The notes beneath the pieces were generated by a model, which was not told where the DNA came from, did not search any database, and worked only from the letters and a program-made list of their open reading frames with translations. Position numbers and translations under genes: made by a program. From PMP191F sp047602185 (lineage in GTDB: Bacteria; Bacteroidota; Bacteroidia; Chitinophagales; Chitinophagaceae), in the NCBI GenBank assembly GCA_047602185.1, contig JASGHY010000001.1:2604001-2668000 (forward strand): DNA of 64,000 bases, read 5' to 3'. Positions 43,872 to 52,928 of the stretch are shown here, piece after piece (the stretch's first letter is position 1; each line of letters opens with the position of its first letter).

Positions 43872-44504
43872 ATGCCAACCACTAAAAAGGCTGCCGTTAT
43901 CAGTGCAGATATTGTAGGCTCTACAGCATTAAAACCTGCCAGCCGCAAACGCCTGCAACAGGTCCTTAACAAATTCAGCAACCACGCAACCGGTACCTGG
44001 AAGGATCTGCAGTTACAGCAATACCGTGGAGACAGTTTACAGGCAATACTCACTACCAATATGGCCTCATCGCTCCGTGTGGCCTTATTGCTGCAAAGCC
44101 AGCTATTACAGGAGAAATTTCACATCCGTACAGCCATCGGCATTGGCTCCATCAGCTTCAGCAGCAAAAATGTAGTTACTTCCGACGGCACAGCATTCCA
44201 TGCTTCAGGTCCCTATCTTGATGAACTAAAAAAAACGGGGAATATTATCAGCATCGCAGGCAATGACCCGGCATTCACTAACGAATGGCAGGCACACAGC
44301 GCTGCGCTCAATTACATCATACAACGCTGGACGCCCCAACAGGCAGCAGCCATCTCTTTACAGCTCCAGGAATATACCCAACAAACCATCGCCCGCAAAC
44401 TGAAGATAAAACAGCCCTCTGTTCACCAGCGATTACAGGCAGGAGGCTGGCACCCTGTTCAAAAAATTTTACAACGTTTTGAAACCGTTGTGTCCGGCCT
44501 TTAA
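43872..44504 (+). CDS. SatD-like protein with C-terminal HTH
   Basis: A 210-residue protein. The N-terminal region has AVISADIVGSTALKPASRK, which matches the start of SatD proteins and resembles a nucleotide-cyclase fold with Asp in ADIVGST, then YRGDSLQAIL and IRTAIGIGSISF. The C-terminal part is an HTH: YTQQTIARKLKIKQPSVHQRL, then QAGGWHPVQKIL. SatD was named from an acid-response locus in streptococci; its activity is unsettled. It is followed 15 bases on by a DUF3307 membrane protein gene, a pairing known for this family. The striking operator upstream makes autoregulation likely. Confidence 0.78.
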   Translation: MPTTKKAAVISADIVGSTALKPASRKRLQQVLNKFSNHATGTWKDLQLQQYRGDSLQAILTTNMASSLRVALLLQSQLLQEKFHIRTAIGIGSISFSSKNVVTSDGTAFHASGPYLDELKKTGNIISIAGNDPAFTNEWQAHSAALNYIIQRWTPQQAAAISLQLQEYTQQTIARKLKIKQPSVHQRLQAGGWHPVQKILQRFETVVSGL

Positions 44505-44518
44505 TTTATTTTTAAGAC

Positions 44519-45250
44519 ATGCTTACCCTCATTAAATGGATCTTCGCCCACCTGCTGGGCGACTTTGTGTTGCAAACACGAGGCATGGTACTGCACAAAC
44601 AACGTTTTAAAGCCGCATCCTGGCAGTTATGGCTGCATTGCTTATTACACGGCATCCTTATCTATGTCATCACCTGCCAGTGGCAGCAATGGCTGGTACC
44701 GGTCATCGTAGTAATAACTCACTTTTTTATCGATGTGTGGAAGCTCAACAGGAAAGACAATGGTCTATACTTCTTCATAGACCAGGTATTGCATTTACTG
44801 GTATTATTACTATGCTGGATCTTTTTCACCAGGCATACAGTAAACCTGCCCGCTTATGTACAGCAATGGCTGCAATACAAACCTTTCTGGATCATTGGCA
44901 CGGGCTATCTTTTTGTAACCTTCCCTTTATCCTATCTGTTGGGATATGCTACACAACGCTGGCGTAAAGAGGCAGAAGAAGGACTAAACTTTCGTTCCGC
45001 TATCAGCCTCAAAGAAGCCGGCAAATGGATTGGCATTTTTGAGCGGGTGCTGGTGTACACTTTTGTAATTACCGGTCATTTTGAAGGAATTGGCTTCCTG
45101 ATAGCTGCCAAATCAATACTTCGCTTCAATGACATTAAAGGAAGTGAAGCACGCAAAGAAGCCGAATACGTATTGATAGGCACTTTAATGAGCTTTTCAG
45201 CATGTATAATAGTTGCACTGATAAGCAAACAACTGCTATTAGCAGGATAA
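44519..45250 (+). CDS. DUF3307 domain membrane protein
   Basis: A 243-residue integral membrane protein with about seven helices. The N-terminus has IFAHLLGDFVLQTRGMVLHK, the DUF3307 signature with the conserved His-Asp pair, followed by LWLHCLLHGILIY and VITHFFIDVWKL (His/Asp in membrane) and FFIDQVLHLLVLL. The C-terminal half has EAGKWIGIFERVLVYTFVI and a final hydrophobic helix. The membrane-embedded His and Asp residues could bind a metal. It is coupled to the SatD-like gene. Function unknown. Confidence 0.85.
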   Translation: MLTLIKWIFAHLLGDFVLQTRGMVLHKQRFKAASWQLWLHCLLHGILIYVITCQWQQWLVPVIVVITHFFIDVWKLNRKDNGLYFFIDQVLHLLVLLLCWIFFTRHTVNLPAYVQQWLQYKPFWIIGTGYLFVTFPLSYLLGYATQRWRKEAEEGLNFRSAISLKEAGKWIGIFERVLVYTFVITGHFEGIGFLIAAKSILRFNDIKGSEARKEAEYVLIGTLMSFSACIIVALISKQLLLAG

Positions 45251-45263
45251 CTATAAACAAAAA

Positions 45264-45284
45264 CAGCGGGCCTAAAGCCCGCTG
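45264..45284 (-). terminator. Terminator of the 170-residue barrel protein gene
   Basis: A perfect 8-bp stem CAGCGGGC / GCCCGCTG with loop CTAAA, followed on the minus strand by TTTTTG. It serves the gene at 45311 and may also end the DUF3307 transcript on the other strand. Confidence 0.75.
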
Positions 45285-45310
45285 CCAAACATATAGAGGT
45301 AGTTACCTTA

Positions 45311-45823
45311 TTATCTGAAAGTATAACGTGCGGCTACACCACCCAATGTGCGGAAGTTATAATACAGGTCGCCAACAAAAAATGTAGGCATTACATCTGC
45401 ACTAACTGCCAATGGAATTTTAGCAAATTTGTAATCAACGCCACCTACAGGATGGAAACCTAAACCGAAGTTGGAATAATGGTCACTACCATAATAATCT
45501 TTCCATCTGCTGCTGTAAGAATACACCTGTCCTAAGATACCGCCACCAACATACCATTTGAAACCAGGGATATCACCAATAGGGAAATGGTGCTGATACA
45601 TAGCTCCGAAACTGAAGTAATTGTAACCACCCCAGCCTGGTGCCTCATGCCAGAAACCAGCATGGCCTTCAATAGCTCCTGCATCAGTAATAAAATGTTT
45701 CAAACTAGCCGCAACAGGAAGACCTACTCTTAAGCCGATAGCAGACTTATACTCGCTCTGCGCCTGGCTGTAATTAACCAATCCAAAAACAGCAACAAGA
45801 CATACTAATGTTAGCTTTTTCAT
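45311..45823 (-). CDS. Small outer-membrane beta-barrel protein
   Basis: A 170-residue protein with signal peptide MKKLTLVCLVAVFGLVNYSQAQ. It has amphipathic strands throughout: AIGLRVGLPVAASLKHF, NYFSFGAMYQHHFPI, FKWYVGGGILGQVYSYSS, VGGVDYKFAKIPLAVSADV and a C-terminal strand GGVAARYTFR ending in a charged residue after Phe. An eight-stranded barrel of the OmpW/OmpX size is likely. His residues (HHFP, HAGFWHE) are frequent. Monocistronic with its own terminator. Function unknown. Confidence 0.78.
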   Translation of the reverse strand: MKKLTLVCLVAVFGLVNYSQAQSEYKSAIGLRVGLPVAASLKHFITDAGAIEGHAGFWHEAPGWGGYNYFSFGAMYQHHFPIGDIPGFKWYVGGGILGQVYSYSSRWKDYYGSDHYSNFGLGFHPVGGVDYKFAKIPLAVSADVMPTFFVGDLYYNFRTLGGVAARYTFR

Positions 45824-45990
45824 GAAGAATAATTTGTTTTATGGTTCATTGATAATGTTACAAAGATATAATATTCAATGGAATTGTGTAATAGCGAAAG
45901 TCATTACCTTATATCTGTTTACATTTGTTCTACATTTTAGTTATTGCAGGCACAACTTTTTTATACGCTTTTAAGTAAAAAACATAGTTT

Positions 45991-46281
45991 ATGAATACTG
46001 CAGATAATAACAATAAAAAACAATACCAACCCGGTCCTATCAAGAAAGAAGACATCCAAAAAAATCCGGATCAGCGTATTGATCAGGACTTCCCGGGCTT
46101 CCCGCATCCCATTGCAAAAGAAGAGGTGATCAATCCAAAAACACCCAATCAAAAAGCAACGGCAGGTTCAGAAAAAAAAGAAGATAACGTGATTTCCACT
46201 GGCTCAGCTAATGCATTTGAAGCAACAGAGGGCATAGAGGAGAAGCCCGAAGATGAGGACCATGACGCTCCTCCTTATTGA
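45991..46281 (+). CDS. Hydrophilic, probably disordered small protein
   Basis: A 96-residue protein made almost only of polar residues: MNTADNNNKKQYQPGPIKKE, then NPDQRIDQDFPGFPHPIAKE and a very acidic end EEKPEDEDHDAPPY. It lacks TM helices, Cys and Trp. The central QRIDQDFPGFPH motif is conserved in small Bacteroidota proteins (recalled), so it is a real gene family with no known role. It is convergent with the amine oxidase gene at 14 bases. Confidence 0.7.
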   Translation: MNTADNNNKKQYQPGPIKKEDIQKNPDQRIDQDFPGFPHPIAKEEVINPKTPNQKATAGSEKKEDNVISTGSANAFEATEGIEEKPEDEDHDAPPY

Positions 46282-46295
46282 CAATATTTTCGTGA

Positions 46296-47567
46296 TTATT
46301 TTCCCGCAATCATTGCAGCTACCTGCTGCCCGGTTACCAACGCAGCCTCTACCGTACCGGGATGCGCTCCGCTATACACTGCCTCTCCCGCAAAGAAAAT
46401 AGTTTGTTCTACAGGTGTTGTAAGTAAACTAACAGCCTGCTCCATGCCTATCGTTGCATAACTGTATGCTCCTTTCGTAAATGGTTCATGACACCAGTTC
46501 ACAATATGACTGGCTTTTAATAATTTCCGGACATCATCTTCAGCTATATTAAAAATACGGGCCAGCGAATGAATGGCATCCTGCAATATGCTGTCCTCAT
46601 CATTTACATTACGGGCATTTGTCGCCGGGCCGCCCAGCCAGCCTGTAAGCAAAGGATACTCACGTGGAGCCTGCACCCACCATGTAGGTACAGATTCATC
46701 ACTTAAAAAAAATCCTGCTTCACCGGCAGCACTTAACCAGAATGCTTCGCTGAATAACAGGTGCACTTTAATCACCGCACCAAAGCCTACTTTTTTCACA
46801 GCTTCTATATATGATGCTATTGCAGGTTTAAAACTGATATGAGCCACATCATCCTCTGTGGTGCTCAATACACCTGGAGACACAGTAACAATGATCTTGT
46901 TTGCAGTAAACACATTGCCATTAGCGCAGGTAACGCGCACATCCTGCGGAGACCATTCCACATTTTTCACAACATGTGATGTATGGATCTTACAACCATT
47001 ATCAATACATTGCTGTTCGAGATAACCGATCAGTTGTTTATAACCGCCGGGCAAACGGTACTGCTCTTCCTCATCATTCATCCATTCTTCACGCAGGGCA
47101 AATACACTGGCTTTACGTATATCAGCCAGGTCATAGCCTTCTGCAAAACGTTGTACAGCATCACGCAAGCCAGCATACTGCTCTTCAGCAAAATATTGTT
47201 CAAGGAACTCAGCAACTGTTATATCATGCTGAACAGCCTGCAATCGCTCCATCAGTTCTTCCCATCTTTCACTTAAAACATCATGATGCTGTGGCTGTCC
47301 GTTCACAATACGCTCCATACTACCTGCAATAGGCTCATAAGCAATTCCTGCTTCCTTCAGCAATTGCAGCGATACCGGCAACTTACCATGTACAAATTCA
47401 GCACCCGCTTCCAAAGGATGCACAAAAGGCTCTTGCTGCAGTGTGCGGATCCTGCCACCGGTAACAGCTGCAGCTTCTAATACAACAACAGAGAAGTTCA
47501 TTGCCGATAATGTTCTTGCTGCCATTAAACCTGCAGCACCCGCTCCAATAATTATGATCGTATTCAT
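46296..47567 (-). CDS. FAD-dependent amine oxidase family protein
   Basis: A 423-residue flavoprotein. The dinucleotide-binding N-terminus is TIIIIGAGAAGLMAARTLS, with VVVLEAAAVTGGRIRTL (GG-doublet motif) and EAGAEFVHG, all typical of monoamine/polyamine oxidases. LPGGYKQLIGYLEQ and ITVTVSPGVLS-like (here IIVTVSPGVLSTT) are the mid motifs. The C-terminal FAD block is TIFFAGEAVYSGAHPGTVEAAL. There is no signal peptide, so it is cytosolic. It would oxidise an amine or a related C-N bond to give H2O2; the substrate is unknown. Confidence 0.88.
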   Translation of the reverse strand: MNTIIIIGAGAAGLMAARTLSAMNFSVVVLEAAAVTGGRIRTLQQEPFVHPLEAGAEFVHGKLPVSLQLLKEAGIAYEPIAGSMERIVNGQPQHHDVLSERWEELMERLQAVQHDITVAEFLEQYFAEEQYAGLRDAVQRFAEGYDLADIRKASVFALREEWMNDEEEQYRLPGGYKQLIGYLEQQCIDNGCKIHTSHVVKNVEWSPQDVRVTCANGNVFTANKIIVTVSPGVLSTTEDDVAHISFKPAIASYIEAVKKVGFGAVIKVHLLFSEAFWLSAAGEAGFFLSDESVPTWWVQAPREYPLLTGWLGGPATNARNVNDEDSILQDAIHSLARIFNIAEDDVRKLLKASHIVNWCHEPFTKGAYSYATIGMEQAVSLLTTPVEQTIFFAGEAVYSGAHPGTVEAALVTGQQVAAMIAGK

Positions 47568-47777
47568 TATACCTGATTACACTTATACTGTAAAATTACG
47601 GCTTCTTACTACACGTATTTTTTACATAAAAAGAATATCAAAAATGATATTTCTCCTAAGAGAATCAGTTGTTTATACGTAAAAAAATACTGTTGAAAAT
47701 TATTTAAAAATTAATACAATAAGCCTTTGCATCCGGTACAATTATATTGTACTTTCATTTCCAGAAAACGTACACCT

Positions 47778-49085
47778 ATGAAACTCCGACCCCTGGAAAC
47801 CGTAAACGGTCTCCTAAAATCCATAGGAAAAATCAGTACTCCGCTATGTCGTTGTACTATCATTGCACTTGCAATAACACTGCCTGCAATCCTCTCCGGC
47901 ACTAAAGTCTATTCCCAGTGTACTCCACCATCTATGAAGTTCAGAAGCCCAACACTTGTTGGTGGCCGTGATGGGCGTGTAGGAGCCACTTACAAATTTG
48001 CAAACGTAGCAACAGGTATAGACTGTTACATCACCATACAAGCATTATCCGGCGGAGCTGCATTAGGAGAAATAGATAATACCACGCAAGGATACAATGA
48101 CGCCTGGCAACCATATGTAACAGCAGGAGCAAGATCAACCTCATATCTCGACTGGAAAATAAATTTTAAAAAAGCAGGAACCACTACAGATACGCTTCTT
48201 CCCTGCCTTGCTATTACGGCCATTGACGTAGATGGAGATGGCAGCCAGTTAAAAGAATTTATCGTTGCTTCTACACCAGGTGCCTATGCAGTAGATCCCT
48301 ATACTACACTTTCTGTAACATTTGATGGTACCAACTCTACGGCAATCGGTAGCTATGTCACCGTTCCCAACATTGATACCAACGCGCGCCAGGCAATGTT
48401 CCAGATGAACTTTACCAACGTAAGCACTATCATCTACCGCAACGGATCTATGTCTACCAAATCAACGACAGATGAAAGACATACCTGTATCTACTTTAAA
48501 TCATTCTTTGAATTTGGCCTTATTGCCTTACCGGTAAACCTGCTATCGTTCAATGCAAAAAAACAGGCGGAAGCAGTACAACTCACCTGGAAAGTGGCAG
48601 ACGAGCAGAATATGCTACACTATACAGTACAACGAAGTTATGATGGTGAGAACTGGACCAGTCTTGGCAAGGTAAATGCAATGAACATTGCAGGCACCAC
48701 GCATACTTATGTGTTTTACGACAGAGGGGCTGGCGCCGGTACCGTTCACTACAGGCTGCAGCATACAAACAACCAGGAACAGGCTTCCCTGTCTTCCGTA
48801 GTTACTATTAATAATAATACCGGTGGGCTCTCCGTTAATTGCCCTACACTGATCAGCGGCAGCAATATCACCTTACAGTTACAGGCTCCCGCCAATGACG
48901 AGTACACATTTTCATTATATAGCCTCCAGGGACAGTTAATCAAAAGGCTCCCCTACCAGGCACAGAAAGGAAACAACCAGGTGCAAATGAACATTCCCGC
49001 AACCCGGCCTACCGGGGTGTACCTCCTTACTGCCCAGAACAGACAGGGTGTAGTTGTACACAAAAACACCCTTTTACTGCAATAA
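47778..49085 (+). CDS. Secreted protein with T9SS type A sorting domain
   Basis: A 435-residue secreted protein. ATG 47778 (MKLRPLETVNGLLKSIGKI) is used; the TTG at 47727 is an artefact of the open frame. A long signal region ends near KVYSQCTPP. The middle holds a jelly-roll-like domain (CLAITAIDVDGDGSQLKEF). FnIII-like sequence before the tail is PVNLLSFNAKKQAEAVQLTW. The C-terminal sorting domain has TFSLYSLQGQLIKRLP, QVQMNIPATRPTGVYLL and KNTLLLQ. The protein should cross the outer membrane through the T9SS, of which PorQ is encoded at 18487. Function otherwise unknown. Confidence 0.85.
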   Translation: MKLRPLETVNGLLKSIGKISTPLCRCTIIALAITLPAILSGTKVYSQCTPPSMKFRSPTLVGGRDGRVGATYKFANVATGIDCYITIQALSGGAALGEIDNTTQGYNDAWQPYVTAGARSTSYLDWKINFKKAGTTTDTLLPCLAITAIDVDGDGSQLKEFIVASTPGAYAVDPYTTLSVTFDGTNSTAIGSYVTVPNIDTNARQAMFQMNFTNVSTIIYRNGSMSTKSTTDERHTCIYFKSFFEFGLIALPVNLLSFNAKKQAEAVQLTWKVADEQNMLHYTVQRSYDGENWTSLGKVNAMNIAGTTHTYVFYDRGAGAGTVHYRLQHTNNQEQASLSSVVTINNNTGGLSVNCPTLISGSNITLQLQAPANDEYTFSLYSLQGQLIKRLPYQAQKGNNQVQMNIPATRPTGVYLLTAQNRQGVVVHKNTLLLQ

Positions 49086-49114
49086 AGTCATAATAAAAAC
49101 CCTGTTATTTGACG

Positions 49115-49143
49115 GCCCCGGAAAATTTTTCCGGGGCTTTTTA
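49115..49143 (+). terminator. Terminator of the T9SS cargo gene
   Basis: A stem GCCCCGGAAAA / TTTTCCGGGGC followed by a run of T, 30 bases after the stop. Confidence 0.85.
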
Positions 49144-49327
49144 TTATTGGCACCTTCCGGCCACCTGTTGCCTGAAATGCAGGCTGAACAAAGGATAGCG
49201 GTTATTTGTTAGTATAATACGCTGACAGATATAGCGCTATGTGCAAAACTTTTTCAGGATATTATGAAAATATTACAAAATTTTAGCATTAGAATTGCTA
49301 CGTCGTAGTCATTAATTTTTGTGCGTT

Positions 49328-49591
49328 ATGCAGATACAATTCAACAGGAACATCCAGTTTACGCGCCTGGTTCGTGCGGATGGAAGATTAAGAGAGTTCA
49401 ATTTCAGAAAACTGGGAGGGATCAATGAGGGGATCTTTACAGTAGATGTGAGTGATGACCGGGGAAATCGCATTATGTTCAGAATGCAGAAGGAAAACGA
49501 TACCTGGAAAATAATACCTCAGCCATTACCCGGCTGGGTGGTTGAACAAGAGAGCAAGTTTCATGAGCTGATTGAAGAGGAATTACACTAA
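49328..49591 (+). CDS. Conserved hypothetical protein
   Basis: An 87-residue cytosolic protein from ATG 49328 (MQIQFNRNIQFTRLVRADGR). The upstream TTG at 49319 is not needed. It has FNFRKLGGINEGIFTVDVSD and WKIIPQPLPGWVVEQE, ending in an acidic helix LIEEELH. It appears to be a small beta-sheet domain with a conserved LPxW motif; the family is common in Bacteroidota but unnamed to my knowledge. Function unknown. The following 230 bases contain no gene. Confidence 0.65.
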   Translation: MQIQFNRNIQFTRLVRADGRLREFNFRKLGGINEGIFTVDVSDDRGNRIMFRMQKENDTWKIIPQPLPGWVVEQESKFHELIEEELH

Positions 49592-49770
49592 CTGCAGGCG
49601 TTTAAGCCCTCCATAGGCAGGCAACACAGTTTTCCTGGTTATAAGCTTTAGTTACTTACCATCTTAATGCTTTCACTACAGGGGCTTAAAGCCCAAAACA
49701 CAGTATTCCAGTGTGTTAAAGCTGGTGCTTTGCCTTCTCATTTTCAAACAAAGAAACTACCATAAACAAC

Positions 49771-49802
49771 AAAGCCCATAACTGTCAACAGTTATGGGCT
49801 TT
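49771..49802 (-). terminator. Terminator of the thioredoxin-fold gene
   Basis: A near-perfect 14-bp stem AAAGCCCATAACTG / CAGTTATGGGCTTT with a four-base loop, 20 bases after the stop of the gene at 49822 (minus). It is followed on the minus strand by GTTGTTTATG rather than a T-run, so termination may be weak. Confidence 0.65.
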
Positions 49803-49821
49803 GAACTTCAATGAATTACCC

Positions 49822-50373
49822 TTAGCTTTTGTTCTTACTGAACCTTGCTTCAATAATAGCCAGTTGTGAGCTATTCAGTTTGGTAGTTTTCTTCAATATT
49901 TCAATAAAATGAGCCACTTCTTCGGGCTGTGCCGGACAACCTACATTGGTGCCCTCACTGTCGAGACTGGCTCCTGCAGCACGGATCTGTGAGTCGCCCA
50001 GCAAATTGCCTTTGGGATCAAATACCAGCCATAAAGGAATGCCTGATTTTTCACCGTGATATTTTTTCCGCAACTCTTCAGCACCAGGATTTTCAAGATT
50101 CTTTTTGTCTTTCGATTCAAGCACAACAAGATGACGGACAACAAAATTATCATCAAAGAACTTCTTGCATGATTTGTCGTTCATGGCAGAATCCATTTTA
50201 TGACACCAACCGCACCAGGAGGCATGAAAAATTACAAACACATTCTTTTTTTCTTTGGCAGCCTGCTCATATGCCTGTTTCAGAATAGCATCTGAAGATA
50301 ATGGTTCAGACTGGGCCATTGCAGCTGATGCAAAAAGTATAATAACAGCGAATAATACCGGAATACGCTTCAT
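49822..50373 (-). CDS. Thioredoxin-fold protein, secreted
   Basis: A 183-residue protein with signal peptide MKRIPVLFAVIILFASAAMAQ. The thioredoxin fold follows: KKNVFVIFHASWCGWCHKMD with active-site CGWC, and GIPLWLVFDPKGNLLGDS with the cis-Pro. WCGWCHKM is typical of the DUF255/YyaL-like and periplasmic thioredoxin-like proteins. It has an extra Cys near the C-terminus (NVGCPAQPEEV). Probable role: periplasmic disulfide reduction or isomerisation. It is divergent from phoH. Confidence 0.85.
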   Translation of the reverse strand: MKRIPVLFAVIILFASAAMAQSEPLSSDAILKQAYEQAAKEKKNVFVIFHASWCGWCHKMDSAMNDKSCKKFFDDNFVVRHLVVLESKDKKNLENPGAEELRKKYHGEKSGIPLWLVFDPKGNLLGDSQIRAAGASLDSEGTNVGCPAQPEEVAHFIEILKKTTKLNSSQLAIIEARFSKNKS

Positions 50374-50526
50374 TTAATATGATTTGATGGGTGAAAAATA
50401 TGGTGATCCAGATGCTGAATTGAAATTACGCAAAAGATTTTTCATTCAAGTTACTGATAGTCAAATGCAGGCCCGGCGCAGAAAACAACAGAAAAAATCT
50501 TAACGAAACCATGACAACCCAACTGA

Positions 50527-50547
50527 TTTTCCACAAACTGTGAATAA
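50527..50547. promoter_or_regulatory. Paired DnaA-box-like sites
   Basis: TTTTCCACA at 50527-50535 (one mismatch to TTATNCACA) faces TGTGAATAA at 50539-50547 (perfect match in inverse orientation). A weaker TGTGAAAAT lies at 50555-50563. The sites lie immediately upstream of and overlapping the phoH promoter. They could be DnaA regulatory boxes, or chance in AT-rich DNA. Confidence 0.4.
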
Positions 50548-50552
50548 GTAAC

Positions 50553-50586
50553 TTTGTGAAAATACAGTTCCAAATAATTAAATTTG
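50553..50586 (+). promoter_or_regulatory. Promoter of phoH
   Basis: TTTG at 50553-50556 and TAAATTTG at 50579-50586, 22 bases apart, fit the Bacteroidota consensus. The start codon lies 67 bases downstream. Confidence 0.55.
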
Positions 50587-50653
50587 GATAGACACGTGGG
50601 TTAGTAGAAAAAGGCGTACCCGACTACTATTTGTGAACTTAAATTGAAGCTAC

Positions 50654-51685
50654 TTGACAGACACAATCATCAACCTGGAGACCGTGAACCCTATAGAGTT
50701 TTTCGGTGTCAACAATGGTAAGCTGGATATCCTGAAGAAGAAATTTCCGTTGCTTAAAATACTTTCCAGAGGTACCCAACTTAAATTAAGCGGCGCACCC
50801 GAGCAGATTGACAGTGCGAAAGAGAAGATAAATCTGATTGTTCAATACCTTCAGCGCAATGGTCATATGAGCGAGAATTACTTTGAACAGATCCTCGGCG
50901 GCGATGATGCCGAAACGGTTGACCACTTTGTTGACCGTAACCCGAACGATATTCTCGTGTTTGGCCCCAACGGTAAAACTGTAAGGGCGCGAACAGCGAA
51001 TCAGAAACGTCTTGTAAGCGTTGCGGACAAGAATGATATCGTTTTCGCTATTGGTCCTGCCGGTACCGGTAAAACGTACACAGCAGTAGCGCTGGCAGTA
51101 AGAGCACTGAAAAATAAAATGGTTAAAAAGATCATTCTTACCCGCCCTGCAGTAGAAGCCGGTGAAAGCCTCGGTTTTCTGCCCGGCGACCTGAAAGAAA
51201 AGATCGACCCATACCTGCGTCCGCTGTATGATGCACTGGACGATATGATCCCTGCTGATAAGCTGGGCTATTATATGACTACCCGCGTTATTGAAATTGC
51301 GCCGCTGGCTTATATGCGTGGTCGTACGCTGGACAATGCCTTCATCATCCTTGATGAGGCACAAAATGCTACGGACCTGCAGTTAAAGATGTTCCTCACA
51401 CGTATTGGCGCCAATGCAAAGGCTATCATTACCGGCGATATGACCCAGGTCGATCTGCCTAAGAACCAACGCAGCGGCCTTGAAAAAGCAGTACGTATTC
51501 TCCGGAACGTAGACGGTATTGCTCATATTGAACTGGACGAAGAAGACGTAGTTCGTCACCGCCTCGTAAAAGCCATTATCAAGGCTTACGAGCGCGAAAA
51601 GGAAAAAGAGCAGCCGGAACAACAGCAACAGGGCTGGAGAGGCCATAAAAACAAACAGCAGGATGAAAATCCGCCAAACGCATAA
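50654..51685 (+). CDS. phoH: PhoH-like ATPase
   Basis: A 343-residue protein using a TTG start at 50654; the resulting MTDTIINLETVNPIEFFGVN is the family N-terminus in this phylum, so this start is preferred over later codons. An N-terminal KH-like region (LKILSRGTQLKLSG) is followed by the PhoH domain: Walker A GPAGTGKTYT (about 135), LTRPAVEAGESLGFLPGDL, Walker B AFIILDEAQNA and TGDMTQVDLP. The C-terminal tail is rich in Gln, Lys and Glu. PhoH proteins are RNA-related ATPases (YbeZ type) linked with ribosome maturation. Confidence 0.94.
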   Translation: MTDTIINLETVNPIEFFGVNNGKLDILKKKFPLLKILSRGTQLKLSGAPEQIDSAKEKINLIVQYLQRNGHMSENYFEQILGGDDAETVDHFVDRNPNDILVFGPNGKTVRARTANQKRLVSVADKNDIVFAIGPAGTGKTYTAVALAVRALKNKMVKKIILTRPAVEAGESLGFLPGDLKEKIDPYLRPLYDALDDMIPADKLGYYMTTRVIEIAPLAYMRGRTLDNAFIILDEAQNATDLQLKMFLTRIGANAKAIITGDMTQVDLPKNQRSGLEKAVRILRNVDGIAHIELDEEDVVRHRLVKAIIKAYEREKEKEQPEQQQQGWRGHKNKQQDENPPNA

Positions 51686-51716
51686 ATGAAAAACCGTTTT
51701 ATAAAAAACACTTTTT

Positions 51717-51743
51717 GCCTGCGGAATGTCTGCAGGCTTTTTT
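51717..51743 (+). terminator. Terminator of phoH
   Basis: The stem GCCTGC / GCAGGC with eight-base loop, followed by TTTTTT. It lies 31 bases after the phoH stop and before the next start codon. Confidence 0.75.
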
Positions 51744-51756
51744 ACTTTTGTTCATT

Positions 51757-52152
51757 ATGAAAAAAGCCATCGGATTATTAACCATACTGGCTGCAGTAGC
51801 CTGTAACCAGCAAAAAGGATATCAGAAAGCAGAAGACGCACAGGACGCAGGGCGTCAGTTTATTGAAGCCTCATTGCAGGGAAACTATGAAAAGGCACGC
51901 TTTTATTTGCTGAAAGATTCTGTAAACCTGCTGATGCTGGACAAACAGGAATCCAACTACCAGCATCTTTCCGATAAAGAGAAAAAAGACTACCAGGAAT
52001 CATCCATCAGGCCTATTGAGATCAAACCTATCGATTCCGTTACCACCAGCTATACTTACTATCACACTTCCAATACCAAAGACACTACTACCCTTCGTAT
52101 TGTGAAAGTGAACGACGCATGGCTGGTCGATCTTAAGTCAATCCTTAAATAA
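51757..52152 (+). CDS. Putative lipoprotein, DUF4878/NTF2-like
   Basis: A 131-residue lipoprotein. ATG 51757 gives MKKAIGLLTILAAVACNQQ with lipobox AVAC; the longer frame runs through the phoH terminator and is rejected. The mature part begins with a helix (AQDAGRQFIEASLQGNYEKARFY, given as DAGRQFIEASLQGNY), and then strands SVTTSYTYYH and TTLRIVKVNDAWLVDLK. This helix-then-sheet pattern suits the DUF4878 or SnoaL/NTF2-like fold. Function unknown. Confidence 0.72.
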   Translation: MKKAIGLLTILAAVACNQQKGYQKAEDAQDAGRQFIEASLQGNYEKARFYLLKDSVNLLMLDKQESNYQHLSDKEKKDYQESSIRPIEIKPIDSVTTSYTYYHTSNTKDTTTLRIVKVNDAWLVDLKSILK

Positions 52153-52358
52153 CTGATATTATCCGGGCTCAGAGGGCCTGCACACAGTATTTTGCCTGGT
52201 GCTATGTCCTCTGTTCCTTTTGTATTATCTTGCAGCCCTGTCAATATCCTGCCTTAAGCCCTCCTCTAACGATTATAATGCCTTTGAACAGTAAACCGCG
52301 TTTTAAACCGGCAAACCGAAACAATTTCATAGGTTTGCGCAAATTTAATTTTTAGAAT

Positions 52359-52907
52359 ATGTTAACGGTTTCTCATCCCTGGCATGGTGTTTCTTATGGT
52401 GAAAATGCGCCCCGCGTTGTCAATGCCATCATTGAAATCCCGCAAGGCTCAAGGGCCAAATATGAAATTGACAAAGAAAGTGGCTTGTTAAAGCTCGACA
52501 GGGTTATTTACTCTTCTTTCTACTACCCTTGTAACTATGGCTTTATTCCACAAACCTACGGTTACGATAAAGATCCGCTGGATATCCTAGTAATTACGCC
52601 TCAGTCTATACAGCCTATGTGCCTGGTAGAAGCGAAAGTGATCGGTGTAATGCAGATGATTGACAATGGCGATGCTGATGATAAGATCATTGCTGTTGCA
52701 GCTCACGACCCCAGCGTAAACCATTACAACAATATCGAAGAACTGCAACGTCACTTCTTTGACGAGTTGCGCCACTTCTTTGAAGAATACAAACGTCTTG
52801 AGAACAAAACAGTGAAAGTGGAAGAGTTTGGTGATAAATCTACTGCACTGAGAATTGTAACAGACAGCATGAAGTACTACGACGAGAACTTCCGCAATAA
52901 AAAATAA
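52359..52907 (+). CDS. ppa: Inorganic pyrophosphatase, family I
   Basis: A 182-residue cytosolic enzyme that hydrolyses pyrophosphate to drive biosynthesis. It has VNAIIEIPQGSRAKYEIDKE, the substrate Tyr block FYYPCNYGFIPQTYG, the metal site KDPLDILVI (DxxxD-type signature) and GDADDKIIAV. VEEFGDKSTALRIV ends the enzyme core. Length is normal for the family. A -7-like element TAGGTTTG lies at 52330-52337. Confidence 0.95.
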   Translation: MLTVSHPWHGVSYGENAPRVVNAIIEIPQGSRAKYEIDKESGLLKLDRVIYSSFYYPCNYGFIPQTYGYDKDPLDILVITPQSIQPMCLVEAKVIGVMQMIDNGDADDKIIAVAAHDPSVNHYNNIEELQRHFFDELRHFFEEYKRLENKTVKVEEFGDKSTALRIVTDSMKYYDENFRNKK

Positions 52908-52928
52908 AGTATCGCGTTATTATAACAG

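Noticed and set aside
50374..50653. Full chromosomal origin (oriC)
   Set aside because: Only two good DnaA-box-like sites are present, and gene orientation does not switch here, so it is kept only as a regulatory candidate.
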